The translations under genes were made by a program, and so were the position numbers. DNA of 64,000 nucleotides from Tuwongella immobilis (GTDB lineage: Bacteria > Planctomycetota > Planctomycetia > Gemmatales > Gemmataceae). The stretch covers positions 3,076,920 to 3,140,919 of the forward strand of contig NZ_LR593887.1 in the NCBI RefSeq assembly GCF_901538355.1, in the 5' to 3' direction. Every line of letters begins with the position of its first letter. The stretch's first letter is position 1. The notes below the pieces were generated by a model. It saw only the letters and a program-made list of their open reading frames with translations, did not search any database and had not been told where the DNA came from. Of this stretch, positions 59,703 through 64,000 are shown piece by piece.

Positions 59703-61136
59703 TCAAGCGAGAATTCCGGAGATGACTTGGCCATGCACTTCGGTTAGCCGAAAGTCTCTCCCGGAAAAGCGATAGGTCAATCGCTCATGGTCGAAGCCTA
59801 GCAGATGCAACATGGTGGCGTGTAGGTCATGAACATGCACTGGATTTTCCACGGCTCGGAATCCGAATTCATCCGTCGCACCATATGCCATGCCGCCGCG
59901 AACGCCACCGCCGGCCAACCACATGCTGAAACCGTAATGATTGTGATCGCGTCCGTTGGCGTTGGGTAACTCCGCCACCGGCGTGCGGCCAAATTCGCCT
60001 CCCCACATCACCAACGTGGAATCGAGTAACCCGCGCTGCTTGAGGTCTTGCAAGAACGCGGCGATCGGGCGATCCCATTGTCGGGCGAGTGTTCGATGCT
60101 GATTGGCGAGATTCTCATGCGAATCCCACGGTTGACCGGCCCCGGACCACAATTGTACCACTCGAACACCGCGTTCCAGCATTCGTCGCGCAATCAGAAG
60201 TTGCCGGCCCTGCTCATGATGGCCGTACCAGTCGCGAATGCGTGTCGGTTCCCGCGACAAATCAAACACATCGCTAGCTTCCATCTGCATGCGATAGGCC
60301 AACTCGAAGCTCTGGATGCGGGCGTCGAGCATCGGTTCGAACGAGCGTTCCGCCCGATGTTCCGCATTCATCGCTTGGGTCAGGTCGAGCATCCCGCGTT
60401 GGTCGTTCCGAGACAGCGAACGATTGCGGATATTCTCGATTAATTTTTCGACTTCCGCATATTGCGTATCCAGATACGTTCCCTGATACGCCCCCGGCAA
60501 GAATGCGGCCCGCCAGTTTTGCGTGCCGACCACCGGATAACCACCCGGACACATGACCACGAAACCGGGGAGATTCTGATTTTCAGATCCCAATCCGTAG
60601 GTGATCCATGCCCCGTAACTCGGTCGTGGCAGCCGGGAGTCGCCGCAGTTCATCAGCAACAACGACGGCTCATGATTCGGCACATCCGCATGCATCGAGC
60701 GAATCACGCAAAGCTCATCGGCACAACGGGTTGCGGCTTCTTGGAATAGTTCGCTAATCGCCAATCCCGATTGCCCATATGGTCGAAATCGAAACGGGGA
60801 TTGGAACGCAGCCCCGGTCTTTCGTTCGGTGCGGAATGATTGCGGGAGCGCTTGACCGTGGTATTTTGCGAGCAGCGGTTTGGGATCGAACGTATCGACC
60901 TGACTGGGGCCACCGTTCATGAACAGATGGACGATTCTTTTGGCTTTGCCGGGAAAATGCGGCGGACGAGCGGCCATCAGCGTGAGTCGGGTGACCGACT
61001 CGCTCGCCATGGTTCGTTCTGATTCCAGCAGGGGGAGTAGGCCGATGCCGCCGATCCCCATGCCGCAACGTCGGAGCCAATCCCGGCGAGTCATGCCCGG
61101 AGGCATCACCCGCCGATGATTTGCAGAATCAATCAT
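59703..61136 (-). CDS. DUF1501 (sulfatase-like) protein with Tat signal
   Basis: I chose the ATG at 61136, which overlaps the end of the large HEAT gene; 477 residues. A Tat signal (MTRRDWLRRCGMGIGGIGLL) is followed by the DUF1501 blocks RIVHLFMNGGPSQVDTFDPK, IRSMHADVPNHEPSLLLMNC, FGRTPVAELPNANGRDHNHY and TMLHLLGFDHERLTYRFSGRDF. This alkaline-phosphatase-like fold is expanded in planctomycetes, usually beside PSD1/DUF1549-DUF1553 genes. Here its partner is a HEAT-repeat gene instead. Substrate unknown. Confidence 0.9.
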   Translation of the reverse strand: MIDSANHRRVMPPGMTRRDWLRRCGMGIGGIGLLPLLESERTMASESVTRLTLMAARPPHFPGKAKRIVHLFMNGGPSQVDTFDPKPLLAKYHGQALPQSFRTERKTGAAFQSPFRFRPYGQSGLAISELFQEAATRCADELCVIRSMHADVPNHEPSLLLMNCGDSRLPRPSYGAWITYGLGSENQNLPGFVVMCPGGYPVVGTQNWRAAFLPGAYQGTYLDTQYAEVEKLIENIRNRSLSRNDQRGMLDLTQAMNAEHRAERSFEPMLDARIQSFELAYRMQMEASDVFDLSREPTRIRDWYGHHEQGRQLLIARRMLERGVRVVQLWSGAGQPWDSHENLANQHRTLARQWDRPIAAFLQDLKQRGLLDSTLVMWGGEFGRTPVAELPNANGRDHNHYGFSMWLAGGGVRGGMAYGATDEFGFRAVENPVHVHDLHATMLHLLGFDHERLTYRFSGRDFRLTEVHGQVISGILA

Positions 61137-64000
61137 CATCATCGTCTTCATCTTCATCATCGACGAAGTCGTCATCGTCATCTGACGTTGAAGCACTGGA
61201 ACCGGCCCGTGCCAGCGCAACCGCTTCCGTCTGAATCGCTTGTTGCCGTACCGAGGCTTCGGTATCGTCACCAAGTCGTTTGAGTGTTGCGGCGAGTGCG
61301 GCAGGTCGATCGGTCCAATTGATTAACAACCAAGCGAGTCCAAGCCGAAGTTGCAGCAATGGCTCGGTCGTGGCCGCTTGCCAGTACGGGACACCGGCGT
61401 CGCCGATCTCCCGAGCCGCTTCCAACAACAGACTACGAACCGATGGCAATCGACACGCCAACAATCGCACGGCGATCGGCATGAACTCGGCGGGATCGCT
61501 CTTGAGAGCGACACTTGCCAGCAGCGCTCCAGCCAGTTCACGGGGATCATCCGATTGCAGCGACTTGGCCACCGCGGCGGCGATGGTTTTTTGCTGCGCC
61601 GGGATCGATGCCAAGACTGGAAGCACTGCCGCACGAATTTCCGGATTTTTCGAATCGGCAAACTTGTTGAGGCGTTCGATTGCCTTCGGCGGAATCGTGG
61701 GCAATCGGCGAAGCACATTGCAAATCGGAATCAGCGCTGCAGGTTCGATATTCTTATTTTTCAACAGCGGGATGATTTTGTCGGCCGGAATTCGGCTCAA
61801 ATCACCCATCGCGGAGAGTGCCCGAATCGCAACCGATCGAACATTCTGGTAGTTGTCTTGGAGCAATTCCAACACCCCTGCGGCGATTGGCAGGGCACGA
61901 GCCCCCAGTGCCACGACCACTTCGGTGGAATGCTCCCGAACATCGTTATCACTATCTTTCAACGCTTTTTCGAGAGTTTCCAGCAACTCCGGAAGGTGCG
62001 CCTCGGGCATGCGCTCCGATTGCACCATCAACCGCAGCGAATCGGCGGCCGCTTGTCGGGTGTACCAACTGGTATTTTCCCGCAGCGTTTTCATGACGTC
62101 CAGCGGATTTTCCGACTGCACGCCGGATTGTGTCGGTTGCCATTCATCAAACGCCGATTCGAGTTCATCATACAGTTCCGGCGTCGGCTTGGAGAGCCGT
62201 TTTCGGAACGGTCGCAAGGAGTTACCGAGCCGCCAGTCGATCCAGTTCACCCGTTCGAGCATTTGCATGCGAACCGATTCCAGCGGGTGAGTCAGCAGAT
62301 CCTTGATCGCGGGAATGGCGACTCGCCCCAAGACGTTCAGCGCTCGCCCGCCTTGGTAGCTCCCCTTCGCCAAGATTGCCGCGAAGAGGTGGGCCGCTGG
62401 GGCGGCTTCGCTTCCGAATCGGATCAACTCTTCAATCGCCCAATTGCGTTGCTGCAGATTCGGCGTAATCAACGCATCACAAAGAGCAGGAACGAGTTGC
62501 GCCGATTCGACTTTCATCTCGCGAAGCAGTCGCATCGCCGGTTCGCGGATCACCTGCAACGGCGAACTGAGCAGTTTGAGCAACGACGGAATCAGCGGCG
62601 TTGCATTGCTCGGATCTTCGATGAGAAGTTGGAGCGATTCCATCAGCAGAATGGTGTCTTCTTCGCGGATGGTTTGTTCGACCAACGCGCGGAAGTCTTT
62701 GGGCGTTAGGATGTTCCGTAACGAGCGAAACGCGGTGCGTCGCAAGACGGAATTCTCGAGTTTGAGCGTCTCACGCAGAATCGGTTCCGCCGAGCGATTC
62801 CCCGAACCAAGACTATGAATCAGGTTAATCTGCACCGCAATTGGGCCAGAGGTGCGAATATCCTGAATCATTCGGGAAATGGTTGGATGATCCATGCCGA
62901 TGAGGAAGCCGACAATCTCGGCAATTAGTCGCTGACTGGCCAAGGATTTGGCGCGATTCTGGGCAGTGGTGAATCCGGACAGTTCGTCTTCGGAGAGCGG
63001 GTTCACCAGAATCGGAATCGGTTCCACGGCATAGCGAATCGCCAATAAGTGGGCGTCCAATGCGGAGTCTGAGCAGGTTTTCGCTTGGGCAAACAACAAT
63101 TCGCGGGATTTGCGGACCTGTTTGGTCAATTTGCCCAAAGTGACGGCTGCTTGGTGGGCAATCGCCGAATCGGGATCGCTCAATTTCGGCATTAGCACGG
63201 GGACCAGTGCGTTGACGAAATCGGGGTTGCACGGGATTCTGCCAATGGCCCAAACCGCCTCCAAGCCGACGAGCGCATCGGTCGATTGCAGCGCGAGTTT
63301 GAGTTGTTCGATCACGGCGGCATTCGAACGAGCGATCACACCAAAGGCATGAATGAGCCGACTTCGTTCCTCTGCGAGTGTCGTCGATTCGGCGGATTCG
63401 CAGAGGCCATTCAAGGCCGATTCGCCCAGTTGGGAAAGCGTTTCGGTAATGAATCGCGCGATGGTCGGATCGTCGCACTCCCGCAACTGCGTGATGAGTT
63501 CGGGAACGGCTTCCGCAGCGGCGGCTTCGAGTCGGGCCAATGCCGAGATTGCGGCAATGCGCACGCTTCGATTTTCGGAACGTGTTGCGGTGATGATACT
63601 TGGGACCGCCGAGGCTCCGATCGACACGAGCGCCGCAAAGACATCTTCGCTATGCTCGCTTCGGCGTCGGACTAATTCGACCAGCAGTGGCGTGAGTGGG
63701 GCCGCCGTCGGGCCGAGCAGTCGAATGCAATTGAGCAGTGCCACCGGATCGCGGCCTTCTCGGGCAAGTCGATCGATCAGCAACGGGATGATTCGCTCAC
63801 CCTTGGTGGAGAGTCGGAGTGCTGCCCATTCGCGGAGTTCTTCGACATTGTTTTCCAACAACTCCATGAGTGGTTTTTGTTGGGCGAAATCCTCTCTCGC
63901 GATTTCTCGCAACGCACGCAATGCGGGTTCTCGCGCGGGGGATTGCGGATCGCAAAGTAATGCCGCAAGTGGGTTTAGGGCAATTCGTCCAGCCGGTCCC
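61129..64000 (-). CDS. Giant HEAT-repeat protein, 5' end outside the window
   Basis: The frame stays open from the stop at 61129-61131 to the right window edge, so the N terminus is missing; at least 957 residues are present. It is built from about 20 HEAT repeats, for example ALLNCIRLLGPTAAPLTPLL, SIGASAVPSIITATRSENRS and AGVLELLQDNYQNVRSVAIRAL. The C terminus is an extremely acidic tail (SASTSDDDDDFVDDEDEDDD). HEAT solenoids bind proteins. Its stop codon overlaps the DUF1501 start, so the two are translationally coupled. In planctomycetes such proteins are sometimes fused to c-type cytochrome or PVC-specific domains, which may lie upstream. Confidence 0.85.
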   Translation of the reverse strand, partial: GPAGRIALNPLAALLCDPQSPAREPALRALREIAREDFAQQKPLMELLENNVEELREWAALRLSTKGERIIPLLIDRLAREGRDPVALLNCIRLLGPTAAPLTPLLVELVRRRSEHSEDVFAALVSIGASAVPSIITATRSENRSVRIAAISALARLEAAAAEAVPELITQLRECDDPTIARFITETLSQLGESALNGLCESAESTTLAEERSRLIHAFGVIARSNAAVIEQLKLALQSTDALVGLEAVWAIGRIPCNPDFVNALVPVLMPKLSDPDSAIAHQAAVTLGKLTKQVRKSRELLFAQAKTCSDSALDAHLLAIRYAVEPIPILVNPLSEDELSGFTTAQNRAKSLASQRLIAEIVGFLIGMDHPTISRMIQDIRTSGPIAVQINLIHSLGSGNRSAEPILRETLKLENSVLRRTAFRSLRNILTPKDFRALVEQTIREEDTILLMESLQLLIEDPSNATPLIPSLLKLLSSPLQVIREPAMRLLREMKVESAQLVPALCDALITPNLQQRNWAIEELIRFGSEAAPAAHLFAAILAKGSYQGGRALNVLGRVAIPAIKDLLTHPLESVRMQMLERVNWIDWRLGNSLRPFRKRLSKPTPELYDELESAFDEWQPTQSGVQSENPLDVMKTLRENTSWYTRQAAADSLRLMVQSERMPEAHLPELLETLEKALKDSDNDVREHSTEVVVALGARALPIAAGVLELLQDNYQNVRSVAIRALSAMGDLSRIPADKIIPLLKNKNIEPAALIPICNVLRRLPTIPPKAIERLNKFADSKNPEIRAAVLPVLASIPAQQKTIAAAVAKSLQSDDPRELAGALLASVALKSDPAEFMPIAVRLLACRLPSVRSLLLEAAREIGDAGVPYWQAATTEPLLQLRLGLAWLLINWTDRPAALAATLKRLGDDTEASVRQQAIQTEAVALARAGSSASTSDDDDDFVDDEDEDDDDD

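Noticed and set aside
61351-62709. Long plus-strand open frame of about 450 codons
   Set aside because: It is antisense to the HEAT-repeat gene, has a composition dominated by Arg/Gln/His, shows no family pattern and no ribosome site; the HEAT repeats on the minus strand are unmistakable.

Overview
The window looks like chromosome of a planctomycete, most likely Gemmataceae. The evidence is a set of lineage-typical families: a TIGR02996 domain joined to leucine-rich repeats, a TIGR03009 protein, a DUF1501 protein, a Tat-exported Gfo/Idh/MocA oxidoreductase, a MoxR/DUF58/DUF4129 operon and HEAT-repeat proteins. The base composition is moderately G+C-rich and genes are dense on both strands. 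No species is claimed.

Layout. 1-11.0 kb is core genome: a partial gene, an exported Spy-like protein, an oxidoreductase, a SirB1-family protein and a TIGR03009 protein. These are followed by rsmD-acpH-cca, overlapping by 4 bp at each junction, and an isc operon iscR-iscS-iscU-iscA-hscB with a palindromic operator over its promoter. A tRNA-Val(TAC) follows.

11.07-36.42 kb is an integrated element. A tyrosine integrase ends inside the tRNA-Val gene, and a 91-bp imperfect direct repeat of the tRNA 3' end plus integrase tail lies at 36.42 kb (attL/attR). The left half (11-22 kb) is phage- or satellite-like: integrase, S24 repressor facing an excisionase-like gene, KilA-N protein, sigma-like factor, CsrA-like protein, Rad52-type annealing protein, and two paralogous replication-type proteins. 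One of these carries a lambda-style set of iterons, an A+T-rich patch and a palindrome inside its gene. The right end (33.9-36.2 kb) has a PLD-like protein and two small-terminase-like helix-turn-helix proteins. No capsid, tail, portal or large-terminase gene is visible. Between the two halves lie an IS3-family element with a nonsense-interrupted orfA and a visibly more A+T-rich cargo of about 10 kb. The cargo encodes an RND efflux permease and adaptor (minus strand) and, divergently, an outer-membrane channel, a histidine kinase and an NtrC-type sigma-54 activator. A good sigma-54 promoter match precedes the adaptor gene, suggesting a self-contained regulated efflux module. A both-ends-truncated Hint (intein-like) fragment marks the right border of the cargo.

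36.7-64 kb is core genome again: methyltransferase, surE, eno, PilZ, LRR, membrane-peroxiredoxin fusion, FAD amine-oxidase-like and HAD genes. Then comes a long minus-strand operon (HEAT, DUF4129, DUF4350-like, MoxR, DUF58, membrane proteins). ettA, a MacB/LolCDE-type ABC exporter, and a DUF1501 gene coupled to a very large HEAT-repeat gene that runs off the window complete the region.

The element is the most interesting part. It resembles a satellite or PICI-like island (int, repressor, excisionase, replication/annealing genes, terS-like genes, cargo) in a planctomycete, stacked on the remnant of an earlier related integration. All functional names come from reading the translated sequence; no database search was run.
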